Source: Anthostomella pinea
Lineage: Eukaryota; Ascomycota; Sordariomycetes; Xylariales; Xylariaceae
Assembly (NCBI GenBank): GCA_963556695.1
Contig: CAUWAG010000018.1
Coordinates: 62,001-126,000 of the forward strand
DNA: 64,000 nucleotides
Direction of reading: 5' to 3'
The notes beneath the pieces were generated by a model, which made no database searches, had not been told where the DNA came from, and was given only the letters and a program-made list of their open reading frames with translations. This document shows, one piece after another, positions 1 through 11,561 of the stretch. The translations under genes were made by a program, and so were the position numbers. The stretch's first letter is position 1. Each line of letters starts with the position of its first letter.

Positions 1-2
1 AG

Positions 3-113
3 ATCGACGTGGACTCAGGCCGCCGAGAGACCGACTGGGACGAGATTAATGCGTACCGCCAGGAGCTTGCCGCGAAACCCGCGTGGAAGCGTATCTTGGG
101 AATGATATTCTAA
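3..113 (+). CDS. MFS sugar/quinate-type transporter, C-terminal fragment
   Basis: The window opens inside a plus-strand reading frame of 36 codons that ends at TAA 111-113. The peptide starts with an IDVDSGRRETDWDEI stretch and ends in a short basic and hydrophobic tail. This is the typical cytoplasmic C-terminus of fungal sugar-porter MFS proteins, where an acidic 'D(I/V)D.GRR..D..E' segment follows the last membrane helix. In this family such proteins move hexoses, quinate or related sugars across the plasma membrane. The membrane helices and substrate residues lie outside the window, so the substrate cannot be inferred. The family call rests on the tail alone. Confidence 0.6.
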   Translation: MDVDSGRRETDWDEINAYRQELAAKPAWKRILGMIF

Positions 114-1321
114 GAGGAAGGCAGGCGACATCACATTGTCTACCTATAACTGTGGAGACATGCGCTCGCTGGTACTGGATCTGGCCCATATGTGTGCAGT
201 TGGGTCGGGTATATAGAGAAAATGGTTCTGTTTTATCATAGTGTGCATTAGGTTAGGAGCATGGGCCGTGCTGGCTGTCGAGATACCACTGTCATCATGT
301 AGCTTAGCTTTACTTGGGGGATACCTGAGCGGACTCTAGTTGAATGCCTCGGGGTAATGAAAGTCGTTCCACTACTGTATACCAACGTTAGTCTCTGTTA
401 CAACGCATTGGGCTTTTGCTCTGCAGCTATTGCCCTCATTGATGCTCGACTAGTTCATTGACTGGAGATACTGTACCTCTGTGATGAGGACACGAGCTGG
501 TTAGGTAAGTGTTTCGTCAGTACCCGGTGGCACCTAGCTTTCATTTGATCTTTGCGAAGGGATCAATGAAAGTCTTCGTGAATCCATTGGACTGCGGAGT
601 TCGATATGTGAGAGTAAAAGCTCCGGGTGGCTTGCTGGTATCCTGGATGGCTGAGTGGTAATGCCTTGCCATGGGCACAGCTGAGCTCTATGATAATCAG
701 CAGGTTTCGGGATACTGCTGCCACGAACCTTATGAGCAAGAAAAAAAAAAAGCATGCTCATTGGCTTCCACTTACATTGCCATTGGTGCATGTTAGTATA
801 TGGACAGCCTGCTGGATCCCAATGCGAGGTACCCGGACCCGTCACAGGACCCCAGCGAACCCTACCTGGAGGAAATGTTCTAGAAACCGTCGGTGAATGG
901 CACTAATGCTGTACTACAGAAGCGAAGCTGCATACATTGGTGATACTTGTTCTGTACCTAGGTAGTATGATTGATGTTCCGGGTGCTTGGCCTGGTACCG
1001 GCAGTACTAAGTAGGTAGGCTCCGGAACACGCACCCCGGTCTTGCACATCTTCAAAGGGACGACCTGCGCTGTCGTCGAAGCCACCGGTTCAAGCACATC
1101 CGTTACACCATGTCTATTCTTGATGCCGTTTTTAAAACGAAGGCATTACCATAAAAGCTTCTAAGCCAAGCAATAGCCAGCCGCAAAGGTGGGTCCAGGG
1201 GTTCACGCCTGAGCCGGCGCTTCAATACATGGTAGAAAGGAGTCCAATTTCAAGCGTATGGGTACTGGAGAGTCGCTGCTAGGCAGTACAATATTTGTCT
1301 TCCGAGAGGCTCTGCAGTGAT
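114..1321. other. intergenic, no gene seen
   Basis: About 1.2 kb between the sugar-transporter tail and the 3' end of the aquaporin. ORFs of 60-100 codons occur on both strands but none shows a known motif or a believable splice structure. A short poly-A run lies near 740-752. A TACCTAGGTA-like palindrome (about 956-965) is one of many TACCTA/TAGGTA words scattered through this window's intergenic DNA. Confidence 0.6.
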
Positions 1322-2481
1322 TTAGCTCCTATCTTTCACCGCAATGATCTTCTCTCCAACGTTGCTCTGGTACTCATCAATGTTCGGACTGACTGTCCAG
1401 TACTCCAACTTCCGAATGAGCAAGTAAAATGCAACAGCAAGCAGGGCTCCGAGTCCTGGACCAACCCAATATATCCAATGATAACCTGGGAATCGGCCTT
1501 GCACAACGCATACGGCGAAGGAGCGCGCAGGGTTAATGCTTGCGCCGGTATATGATTGTCCCCTGACAGTTCAAGTCAGATAGGTGTACTGTCATGACGG
1601 TGAGACGAGGAGGCTCGAACTTACGCAAGAACAGCTGCGAAGACGGCGAGCCCGATACCTACAGGGGCAATGTAGGTGGCCTTGTGCTTTTCCGTCGCCA
1701 GCATGAAAATGGCAAGAACGACCTAAGAGAAGAAAGCGTCAGTCTAGTTCGTATGTGCCGTACGATGGTATTGATGAGTGTAACATGCCTGTGCCGTCAA
1801 GAACATCTCGATGAAAAGGCCTTGCGTGATGCTTGTCTGGTCTCCTAGCTTCGTTGCTGGGAGACTTCCCGGTGGCAGTAAGCCGTAGCAGATAGCTGCG
1901 GCAAGGATACTCGCCACCATCTGCGTGATGATTGAGAGCACGCCGCGCACGGGGTTAACCTAATCGAAGTTCTTAGTCGGTTTGCATCACAGGCTGGTCT
2001 TGATTCACCTGCAACTCACTGCTCGAATAATCATCATAGCCATAGTAACCGCCGGGTTGAACAGGCCTCCACTTATCCGGAAGAACGCCCACGCGTTGAC
2101 GATGATGCTCAAACCCCATACCAGCGCTACATAGAGACCTTTGGCAGGATTTGCGGAGATTTCACCGCCAGCAAATTGGATTTTGTTGGCCGGATCGTTG
2201 TCGACTGTACTGTTGCCGGCGATGCCGATGAACATGAACAGAAAAGTGCCGACAAACTCGGAGAGAACAGCGATTGCATGGTTCTTGACGGGCTCTGGCA
2301 CCTTCTCATTGAACTGATCCAGTAAGTAGATTCTTCCTCGGGATGTTGTAACGTGGAGGTTTTGCTTGTGACCAGGGCCGATGGGGATATTCTGCATACG
2401 GCCAAGGCGGCGACGAATGAAACTGGGTGGACCGTCTGCGGCGTCTCCCTGAGACTCGGGGTCTCCGTTTTCGTTGCTCAT
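1322..2481 (-). CDS. aquaporin (orthodox water-channel type), four exons
   Basis: Predicted exons are 2020-2481, 1789-1959, 1625-1722 and 1562-1322, giving 323 residues. Both pore motifs are intact: NPAVT at about residues 142-146 and NPARS at about 254-258. The residue after the second NPAR is Ser rather than Asp, which points to a water channel rather than an aquaglyceroporin. Hydrophobic helices alternate as expected for six membrane spans. A charged N-terminal tail of about 65 residues precedes the first helix, as in many fungal aquaporins. Introns 1 and 3 are GT-AG. Intron 2 (1723-1788) needs a GC donor (CAG|GCATGT) to keep the conserved [14 protein letters not shown] junction in frame. 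The start is the first Met of the long first exon. Substrate selectivity is inferred. Confidence 0.85.
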
Positions 2482-4340
2482 GTCCTTCGGGACCCTGGCT
2501 TGCCAGATGGATGTCCGGGCGGCTGTCGTGATGTGGTACTCATCATTGATCGAATGTAATGTTCAAAAGGTGGCTGGCGCATGCTTTTTCTTTAAGAAGC
2601 TATAACAGCGGAGAAGATACTCCGTAACTTACTGAGCATGTTTGGTGGGTAAGGTTGACGTAAACTCAAAATCGGCCCAGCGCCCCACGTTTTCAGGGGA
2701 CCCTGCCAATCAGAGGAGGGTAAGGGTTCACGCATTAAGGTAGAACAGAACGACGACTACGCTTGAGCCTTGTAGTCGGTGGCGGGTGCAATGTTCCTGC
2801 GCAGCCGGCTAATAAGAAGAAGAAGAAGAAGAAGAAGCAGAAGCAGTGAGGGCAAGTAAAGACTGTTCATCTTTGGCACCGGGACAGATCCGGCAAGGCG
2901 GGGAAGTATCCGAGACACTTGCCGGGGGCAGTCTCGAGCTCCACCAACCTTGAATGCACGGGGCACAGGCATGGAAAGGGACTTGCGCCACCAACCCGGA
3001 AGGCCCAATGTTTCCCCTCCAGTGCCGGTGCAGCAGACCCAAACAGCCCAAAATAAGATAAGGTTACCTTGGGTAAAGGTAGAGACGTACCTATGAGATG
3101 TATGGGATGGCACCTGTATTCCTCCCCAGGTGTGAGGCGAGGACTGCAGTACGACCCGGCGCCCTAAGCCCTCGTTGCAATTGCCTCAGCTACAGGTGTA
3201 GGTCAGCACTCTATCGAGTCGTGCGTGCCGAAATCGATATTTCCGTGGTACCTGGCCATGCCTGGGTACCTTATACAGCCAATGAGTGCGTGCTGGGCAC
3301 CAAAGACACCAAAGAAGGCCCATGTCAAGATACCGGCCAACCGGCGTTGCCTCCGTCAAAGTGTGGAACCTTCCGATGTGTTGTTGTGCTGCCGCGCCGC
3401 GCCGATACATACTTAATAATCAGTCTCTCCTTCCCGAAGCGGTCTATCAAAAACAGCTTTACAAGGTTGTTACCGGAAGCGACTCGCCGTCATGCCACTG
3501 TCACAGTCCGAATCAACCTCCAGCTCTCACGACGACGAGTGTTCTCTCCACGGAAAGAAAAACGAGACCCCGGAGCATGTGGAACATACAAAGTACCAAG
3601 CAGCGGGCAGTAGCATCGGTCGTGAGGGTGAAGAATGGCTGATGGCCAGATCCGACGATGCACGATAGGAATGAGCCGTTGTTCCATTCAAAGTGGGTAT
3701 GGTATGCGCTGCTCATCATTGACCGAATTATCCACGTGCTTCGCTAGAACACATCGCCTCATCTGTCTCTGTCTTGGACATCCATGCGATTGCGAATCCC
3801 ATTTAACCGCTTGTCCTACATAGCCAAGCATCAGGCGTCTTGATATCAGATAGCATTGCAGGTTGGCGGCGGTCGCTGGCTGTGCCGTTGACCGTGCCGT
3901 TGACCTGCTCCCCTTATCTGACCCGCCACCCATTGCGAAAATCGCACAACATCCATGGCCTGGCGAAGTCAAACCGGTACAGTCCATTTCCGGCAGGTCG
4001 ACAGTCCTATCAGAGTCCAGGCCTCCGTGTCGAGGTGCGGAGACCTTACGCTGGACGATAGCTTCTCTTGACAAGGAGCCAACGTCCCCAAGACTAGACC
4101 CGTGGCGACCCTTGCGCCTTGCAAGTTGCCACGCTTCACCTGTTCACTTTAATGTTGAACCCATGTGCCGAAGCCTGGGCAAGGCGGGGAAGCTGAGATA
4201 AGGGTAGACGTCCCGCAAGGACCATACATGATATAAGTATAGCTATTCTGCCACGGGCAAGTGGTCGTTCTGCTTTGCGAGTATTTTCCATTGGCACGTC
4301 ATCCTAGGCAATAGGCAGTCTGAAGCGTTCCACCACAGAC
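2482..4340. other. intergenic between divergent aquaporin and OPT loci
   Basis: A shared upstream region of 1.86 kb. It holds a GAA microsatellite near 2814 and several overlapping ORFs up to 171 codons on both strands, none with recognisable motifs or conserved composition. Promoters of both flanking genes probably lie here. No specific regulatory site can be named with confidence. Confidence 0.5.
2814..2846. repeat. (GAA)n microsatellite
   Basis: About eight consecutive AAG/GAA triplets followed by GCAGAAGCAG, in non-coding DNA upstream of the aquaporin. It is a simple tandem repeat and probably polymorphic. Confidence 0.9.
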
Positions 4341-7300
4341 ATGGCCGACTCCATTGACATCAAGAAGACGATGGCGTCCAGTGGCGTGGACGAGAAAACC
4401 GACTCTGCCACCTATCGCAGCAGCGATGTTGAGCTGCCTTTGGATGCCCAGGTTGAGACGTAAGTGGTATGGAAACCCAATCCCATCCGGCTGCTGACCT
4501 GGTCGTCCAGAGACCTCAATGTCACCGAGAACGACCTGGCTGAGGCCAAGGAGCTGGCTGGCAACCTGACCCTGGAAGAGGTTCGGCCCATGATGGAGAA
4601 AGTGATCATCATCCACGAGAACGACCCCAACTTTCCCGCTAGCATCGTCGACAAGATCAAGGCCTTCCTGGGTAAGTCGGAGCTGCCCGTCCCCCTGCTA
4701 CTGTGTGCCCGAAGTCCAGGACCTGACCTCACCCCAAGGCAACGATGCAATCTTCGAGAACCCGAGAAGCATGCCGTCCTCATTGAGGAGATCAAGATGG
4801 AGGCTGCCTTGATCACCGTCAACAGCCCTTATGCCGAGGTGCGCGCTGTCGTTGACAATCATGACGATGTGAACATGCCTCGTGGTACGATCCGGGCTTG
4901 GGTCATCGGCATGGTCTTTGCCTTTGTCCTCGCCTTCGTCAACCAACTCTTCTCCATCCGCCAGCCGTACATCATCGTCCAGTCCAACGTGGCTCAGCTG
5001 TTGGCATTCCCTCTCGGAAAGGCCTGCGAGAAGCTGCTCCCCGACGCCGGTTTACACACTCTGGGGTGTACGACATAGCTTGAACCCGGCAATTTCTCGA
5101 AAAAGGAGCACATGGTGATCACCATCATGGCCAACGTCTCATGGAACTACCCATACACAAACAATATCATAGTGCGTATAACCCTCGGGTTTTCTTTCAA
5201 TTCCATACAATGTCCTGGAGACTCCCCTGCTTGTCAACAACATGAGCTGTGCCCCTAGGGCGCGACCTGGGAGTCCTGGATGTCTGTCAATGTGTCCCAG
5301 AAGGGCATTTACTGATGTCAGATTTTGCAGTGGGTCCAATACCTACCAGCTTATACCAACCAGAGCTACGCCGGCCAGTTCTCCTATCAAATTCTCATCG
5401 CCTTGGCTACCAACTTCATTGGCTACGGCATGGCTGGTATTATCCGACGATTCCTGGTGTACCCCTCGTATTGCGTGTGGCCAGCCTCACTGGTGACAAT
5501 CGCTCTGAATGCGGCTTCCTACAACGAAACAAACCAAGCGGTGGAGGGCCCTTTCGCAAGGTCTTCACCATGACTAGGCTCAAGTTCTTCACCGTGGCCT
5601 TTTTTGCCATGTTTGTCTACTTCTGGTTTCCTAACTGGTATGTCTCCCAACCTTCCCACTCCCTTGAAGATGGAAAATGTCTTCATCACAGGCACTGACA
5701 TGATGTCTTTAGTACGTATATGCCATCCGCTCAGGCTGCTTCTTCCACACCTGTGATGACTTGAGTCACCAGCGAACACAGTGACAGACAGGGAATCCCT
5801 AGAGACCATCGAGAAGTTACTAACACACGAGTAGACATCTTCACGGCCCTCAGCGTCTTCAGTTGGTTGACTTGGATCGCCCCGAAGAACGTGAAACGGA
5901 CTAGGCATCAACCCCTTGCCGACTTGGGACTGGAACACGCTGCTCTTCGACAAGACCGATCCTTTGATGATACCGTTCTTCTCTACCTTTAACAAATCCG
6001 TTGGCGCTGCTATTTCTTGTGTCGTAATCGCTGGCTTTTGGTGGTACGTAAGGGACCATCCCGGTTCGAAATTTCAAGTACTCACTTGTGGGTCGACCTG
6101 TACCTCCTTCTGCCCTGTTCTGACATCTCGACAGGACCAACACATACAATACTGCTTATCTCCCCCTCAATTCCAACCGGGTGTTCGACAACGTGGGCCA
6201 TCTTTACAACGTCACCAACGCCGTGGATGAGCGTGGTCTCTTTAACTCGGCGAAATACGAAGCCTACTCCTTTCCCTTCCTGGCCGCGGGCAACTTGGTT
6301 GAGTACATGATGTTTTTCGCCATCTATTCGGCGACTGTATCGTACACGTACCTCTACCACCGCCACGAGATCACCATAGGCTTCAAGAGCCTCTTCAACA
6401 GCTTCCGCAAGAACAAGGATAGCGAGATGGGCCAATACAAGGATGCGCACAACCGTCTGATGGCCAGCTACCGGGAGGTTCCCGAATGGTGGTATACTAT
6501 CGTTCTCGTAAGTCACATTTCTCGCATCCCGTACCTTTTTGTCTTAGGAAGAGCCCTATTCTGCCGTTGTGGTACAGCTGCGCACTCCCCTACTCGTTAG
6601 ACGGGTTTAGTGTGGCATTTAGCTGTGCCGCAGTCGTCCCGTTATTTGGACTCTGAGTTCCTCATTGAGCTCGATGGCTACCTTGTATAAGATCCTGCTA
6701 ACCGGCATATATGCCTCTTCCTTCACCTTGTCTGCATAGTTCCCCTGAAAGAGGTCTAACCATGGGATAGGTGGTCGCCATTGCGTTGGGAATTGCCGAT
6801 ATAGCCTCTTGGGACACATACACCTCGCCAGCCGTCATATTTCTACGGTCTGGCTCTCTGTGCCCTCTTCGTCATCCCGGTCGGCATCATCAAGGCCATG
6901 ACAGGTGTGGAAGTCACACTGAACGTGCTTGCTGAGTTCATCGGTGGCTCCTGGGTCGAGGGCAATGCGCTGGCCATGAATTACTTCAAGTCGTTTGGCT
7001 ATGTTACCTGCGCGCTTGCCGTCTTCTTTTCCAACGGTATGTCCATCCCGACTTACTTACCCTCCCTTTGACTCCTTACGGTCCTCGAGCTGGGGACGTG
7101 GGCTTGTTATAAGCGTCCTTGTCTTGCACCCGCATTGCCGTCGAAAGCCCAAAGATATGACCCGTGACATGGCAACCGCTGACATTCATGATTGCAGACT
7201 TGAAGCTGGCACACTACGTGAAGATCCCTCCCCGCCAGACGTTCGCCGTGCAAATGATGGGGACCCTGATCTCTACCCTTGTCTGTACCGGCGTGCTCAA

Positions 7301-8038
7301 CTTCCAGATGAACCAGATTCCGGGTGGTACGTTGTTTACAAGACCCATTCGCCCCTTGCAGTCATGATCTGGGAGCAAGGATCTTGCCTTCCGCCCGTTC
7401 AATCGGCTTTGGCTATCGGGCTTACATCCGCGCCCCTCGTTTCTCGCGATTTCATTTACCAAGATTCATTACTGACTCTTCTCTATAGTTTGCACCGTCG
7501 ACGCGCCAAATCGATTCACGTGTCCCGGCATTAATACTTTCTTCACAGCTGCTGTGCTCTGGGCACCGTGGGACCCATCAAAGTCTTCGGAAAGGGCGGC
7601 CAGTACACCTGGTTGCTGGTGGCTTCCCCATCGGATTCGTCGTGCCCTTTATCATCTACTACATGAACAAGAAGTATAAGAAGTCGTGGATGCGACAGAT
7701 CCACCCCGTGGCCATCTTCTACGGCGCTCTCTCGGTGGCGCCCTACAACCTGGCCTACATCTGGCCCGCCGTGCACATCGCGTGGTTGTCCGTGGGTCTA
7801 CACCAAGAAGCGCTACCTCGGCTTCTGGTCCAAGTACAACTTCGCTCTGTCGGCATCCTTCAGCAGCGCTATTGCCGTCGCCGCCATCATCATGTTCTTC
7901 GGCCTCCAGTGGTCCGAGATCGAACTCAATTGGTGGGGTAACACTGTCGTGTCCGAGGGCTGTGAGGGTGATGCCTGCACGCTGCTCACGGTCAAGGAGG
8001 GCGAGTATTTCGGCCCGCGGTATGGTGATTTCCACTGA
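4341..8038 (+). pseudogene. OPT-family oligopeptide transporter, frameshifted pseudogene
   Basis: The translated pieces follow the whole length of a fungal small-oligopeptide transporter, from an ATG at 4341 to TGA 8036-8038. Recognisable pieces include NSPYAEVRAVVDNHDD, LVYPSYCVWPASL, WFPNYIFTALS, INPLPTWDWN and IPGVCTVDAPNRF. Ordinary introns are 4460-4510, 4672-4738, 5172-5330, 6044-6134, 6508-6770, 7037-7197 and 7327-7488, with a twin intron at 5637-5834. The frame breaks near 4765 (-1), 5054 (+1), 5088 (-1), 5553 (-1), 5895 (several codons missing plus a shift), 6840 (+1), 7561 (-1), 7620 (-1) and 7791 (+1). No splice choice repairs these. Neighbouring long genes are intact, so local decay is more likely than general sequencing error. 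In working relatives the protein is a proton-coupled peptide importer with many membrane helices. Confidence 0.85.
5637..5834 (+). other. [D1,2] spliceosomal twin intron (stwintron) in the OPT locus
   Basis: The exon ends at 5636 (AAC T). An internal intron spans 5638-5712 (GTATGT...CTGAC...TTTAG). Removing it joins G5637 to TACGTA at 5713 and so creates an outer GTACGT donor. The outer intron then ends at TAG 5834, after a perfect ACTAAC branch site. The resulting codons read WFPNYIFTALS, exactly the family pattern. Conventional splicing of the same stretch leaves the frame broken by one base. Confidence 0.7.
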
Positions 8039-8324
8039 AAGGGTTAAAGCGGGTAATGGGCCTGGGACATACATCAATAGGGGCTTGTGGATGTATGTAT
8101 GACATTGTGATAGTAAGCAGCTCGGCAGTGTCTCGACCCGGACATATGACGATGCTGTGCCGAGATTATTGGATACTTCAAGCTTCAGGTTCAGAACAAG
8201 CACGCTGTGTAGTATTGGTTCAGTGTTCTGCAAGTCTAGGCAATACCGTAAGTCTATGGACTGTGCTCTACTTTACCCAATACCTCTCTCGCGGCTGCAG
8301 GTGCGCAGCTCAACAGGCGGCCCT

Positions 8325-10557
8325 CTACGTGGTGAAACGCCAGGCCGGATGATCATCACCGAGGTTATCCGCGTCAGGTTCCCGCAGCCGCCAATCTCTC
8401 TCACCACGCTCCCTCTTCGCATTCTCCCTCATGACCCCCAGGAACAGCACCGTGCATGCCGCAGCACACACCCATAACAAGCCGAGGCTTACGCCGTAGC
8501 CCGTCCAGTACAGCGGCGCCTCGGCATCGAAGAAGACGTTGGACGCGACGATGCCGCCGATATTGCCGAACCCGACCTGCACGGCCGACGCGACGGACCG
8601 CTTGTAGTGCCCGCTCACGTTGTTGGCGAGCCAGGCCAGCGTGACGGGCTGCGTGGTGTAGCCACCGCCGACGACGAGGAAGAGCGCGAAGTACTTAACG
8701 CCTACAGAGACGTGCTGCTGGCAGAGCAGGAGGACGTAGCCGATGGTCGCGAGAATGATGCCGAAGAGCGTGAATGCGTAGCGGTGGCGGAGTCGGTCGG
8801 TCAGGGCCGCTGTGCAGAGGCACAATATCGTTGCGACGATGTAGATGGGTATGGTGCGGACTTGGGCTTGGGCTGCTACGTAGCCCATTTGGTTGAGAAT
8901 GGTCGGGATGAAGAACTGCGTGTCGTTAGTCCTGGCCGCTCGAAGTGGGATTCTGGTACAGCTTCAGGGGAAATCGCCCCATGGACAGGGTGCGAGGTAG
9001 TATGTACTCACGGAGCCCGCATATCCTGTCACCACCACGCCGAAATAGGCGCAAGTGCCGGCATAGATCATCCAATCGGAGAAGATCCTCTTCTTGGCAG
9101 ATTTGTTGAAGGTATCCATGTTCGCATCACCAGTATCCTGGGCCAGACGTGCGACAAGCAGCCTCCGCTCGTCGTCGGTGAGGAACTTGGCCTTCTCGGG
9201 CCAGTCGGCTATCCACCTGCGTGTACGTTAACGTCTTGTCTTTACACCCGTATGGCTAAACTATAGATGAAGAGGGAAAGGGAGCCACAAAGCTTGTTCT
9301 CGAAACCAAGGCTCAGGGCCCTGTGACTGGATGCTTCTATACGTACCACTTGGAGATGACGGCAACGCCGAACGTAATGATGCCCTCGATGATGAATATC
9401 CTGTCAACGGCCTTGGTTACTATACAGCTCATAAACACCGTCTCTCTCACTGTTAGAAGGGGTTACTTACCATCGCCAAGCGCTGTAGCCACGGTAGCCG
9501 TCGAGGTTGGCGATCGCGAAGGCGAGGAGGCCGGAGAATGCGCCGGCTATGACGGCGGAGCAGAAGAACAGGGAGACCCGCCACTGGAGCTCGTCTGGTA
9601 TTTGAAAGATCCCGTGTTAGTGCTTCCAACCCGAATATTCAGAGTATACTCGGTTGTAGCCGGTGAATGGAGATCCTTTTACTTACTGCCGAAATGTTAG
9701 TACTGTAAGTTCAGGGGCAGTTGAAGGGATGAAGACTCGGGGGCTTCGAGGTGGTTTCGTATTTTGATACTCACCAGCGCTTGTAATACATGCTGATCAG
9801 GTACATGCAACCTGATTGCCGTCAGTATTCGGCATCATGCAGGTCCAACGGGTCCTATCTGGACAAACCTGGGACAAAGCCAGCCTCGAAGAGACCAAGT
9901 AGGAATCGACAGGCTATCAGACCCTGCAAGTTAGTGACTAGACCCTGGCCGATGGTCGCAATACCTTCGCGACACAGTCAGTACGTGATGATCGGGCGGT
10001 GATCCATATAAGGAGACTATCCACTCACCCCAGAGAGCCATGTTGGCGCTCAGCCAAGTCGACGGGGCGATGTGCTTGATGAGGATGTTAGACTAGACGA
10101 GGTCATGATTAGCGACGCGAAGTCCATACACCATGTTTGGAGGCATTGAAGCGTACCGGCACCTCGAACAAGACGTAGGGGATGAAGAACACGAAGAGCG
10201 CGACGCTGTAGTCGGTGCCGCTCATGTCGAGGTCCTTCGTCATGCCCTGGATTTTCGCATTGCCTACAACGCTCACCAGCAGTGATTAGCCGACCGAGCC
10301 TTTGTCGTATGGAGATGCATCTCGTTGAAGGGCAACGTACCGATGTTCGTGCGGTCCATGAACGCGAGGAAGTAGAGCAGCGCGATACACGGTAGGACGT
10401 TGACGTCGCACTTCCAGAGAAGCTTCTTCTCCGCCTCGGGGTCGAGGGGCCCTGCTGAGACATCTTTGGATGCTTCGTCTGTCGCCATCTCAGTATGGGT
10501 GCCGCAGAGGTGCGCTGAGGCGCCCTCGGGATCTTTGTCTGTTGCCTGGACGGACAT
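8325..10557 (-). CDS. MFS transporter, Dal5/allantoate permease-like (anion:cation symporter family)
   Basis: Nine exons: 10557-10341, 10263-10157, 10092-10029, 9964-9869, 9811-9776, 9594-9471, 9400-9347, 9216-9012 and 8915-8325. They encode 497 residues, normal for the family. Signature segments are FMDRTNIGNAKI after the first helix, GLFEAGFVPGCMYLISMYYKR in the N-terminal half (helices 4-5), and the WRW-IFIIEGIITFGVAV segment before the central loop. In relatives such permeases import allantoate, ureidosuccinate, nicotinate, pantothenate or dipeptides. The substrate here cannot be read from sequence. Exons 5 and 6 join correctly only through a twin intron at 9595-9775. The locus is convergent with the OPT pseudogene, 286 bp apart. 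Phase agrees at every junction, so the gene looks functional. Confidence 0.88.
9595..9775 (-). other. [D1,2] spliceosomal twin intron (stwintron) in the MFS gene
   Basis: Exon 5 ends ...AAG CGC T at 9776. G9775 is the first base of the outer donor. An internal intron, 9774-9686 (89 nt, GTGAGT, TACTAAC, CAG), interrupts the donor directly after that G. Excision joins G to TAAGTA and forms GTAAGTA. The outer 92-nt intron then ends at CAG 9595, after an ACTAAC branch site. The protein reads YYKRYELQWRVSLFF, as expected for the family. With one ordinary intron the codon phase is wrong. Confidence 0.82.
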
Positions 10558-11561
10558 GGGTGGCTCGAGTGCAGGTTGGTTGTCGTGCGGTGTATGAAGT
10601 ACTGGGGCTCTCTCTTTTGCCGTGTCTCAAGGGATTACTTGGCTTCGGCCCTTGCGTGTGGTTGGATAGGTGAAGTACGGAAATCCCAAGTTCCAAACCA
10701 ATTTGTAGTTTTTGTGGTTTGGACGTTACCCCAGCAGCTGTCGACAAGCCATCACAATGGTCTATACAATATGCCTACCCCTCAACCCTGCCCATTGTCT
10801 GCCGTCATGACCCCGTACCGATCCCCGGTCTTTACTATTGATTGTAACACTTCCGAACACTTCAAGCCTCAGAGTAGACTGCACCCCGCATTTCGATGAC
10901 CTCCATCAGATGACCCCGACCCCGTCAGGCGGTTGAAGTTATCATATTTGCAATGTAACAAGTACTACAGGATCAATCACTGTTCACATACTTAGCCATC
11001 GACTACGCGCGCAGCTCATCTGGGCCCTCACATGGTAGATAGGTAGACATTCAGGAAACGAACTATCAAAGTGCGCAAAGACTTGCAAGGCGTACTGCAA
11101 CAAGCCCAAAGCTGGTGCTCAGAAAATCTCGACCACCGCCGGTCTCGACACTGACACCTCTATACACAAATAACCCCATGATCTCCTGGCGCCCTTATTA
11201 GGAAGCATGGAAGTGGGTTTTTACGGGAATACAAGGAGCCAAGGTAGAGGCGACCTTCAACTACAAACAACCAAGATGGCCAAGTATTACGCTCGCAGGT
11301 GTCGAGGTTGACAGACAGGTAGCTGGCGATCTTAGAATGGCGTATACTGCTGATTGTTTCTGTTAGTCTGACTACATAGTCAGGAACCAGGAAGCTTGGG
11401 CGGGAGGTCTAGTTGTTGAAGTATACTTCGGAACTCTGACCAACCAGATAAACCAACGAGGATGGTGTGGGCTTGTCACAATATCATGATTACTGCCAGC
11501 CCTTTTAGGAACATGTAGCTCTGCTATGGCTTGTCTTGTGCGCTACAGACAGCCTGCGGCC
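10558..11561. other. intergenic, no gene seen
   Basis: One kb between the start of the MFS gene and the 3' end of NTR1. The longest ORFs are about 107 codons or shorter and have no recognisable motifs. It must include the MFS promoter and the NTR1 3' UTR. Confidence 0.55.

Noticed and set aside
3098..3613. 171-codon plus-strand ORF
   Set aside because: No motif or believable gene context; overlapping frames are equally open on both strands and the composition looks random.
9595..9775. Single conventional intron in the MFS gene (GTGAGT to CAG)
   Set aside because: It leaves the next exon out of phase and introduces a TGA at the junction; the two-step model restores phase and family sequence.
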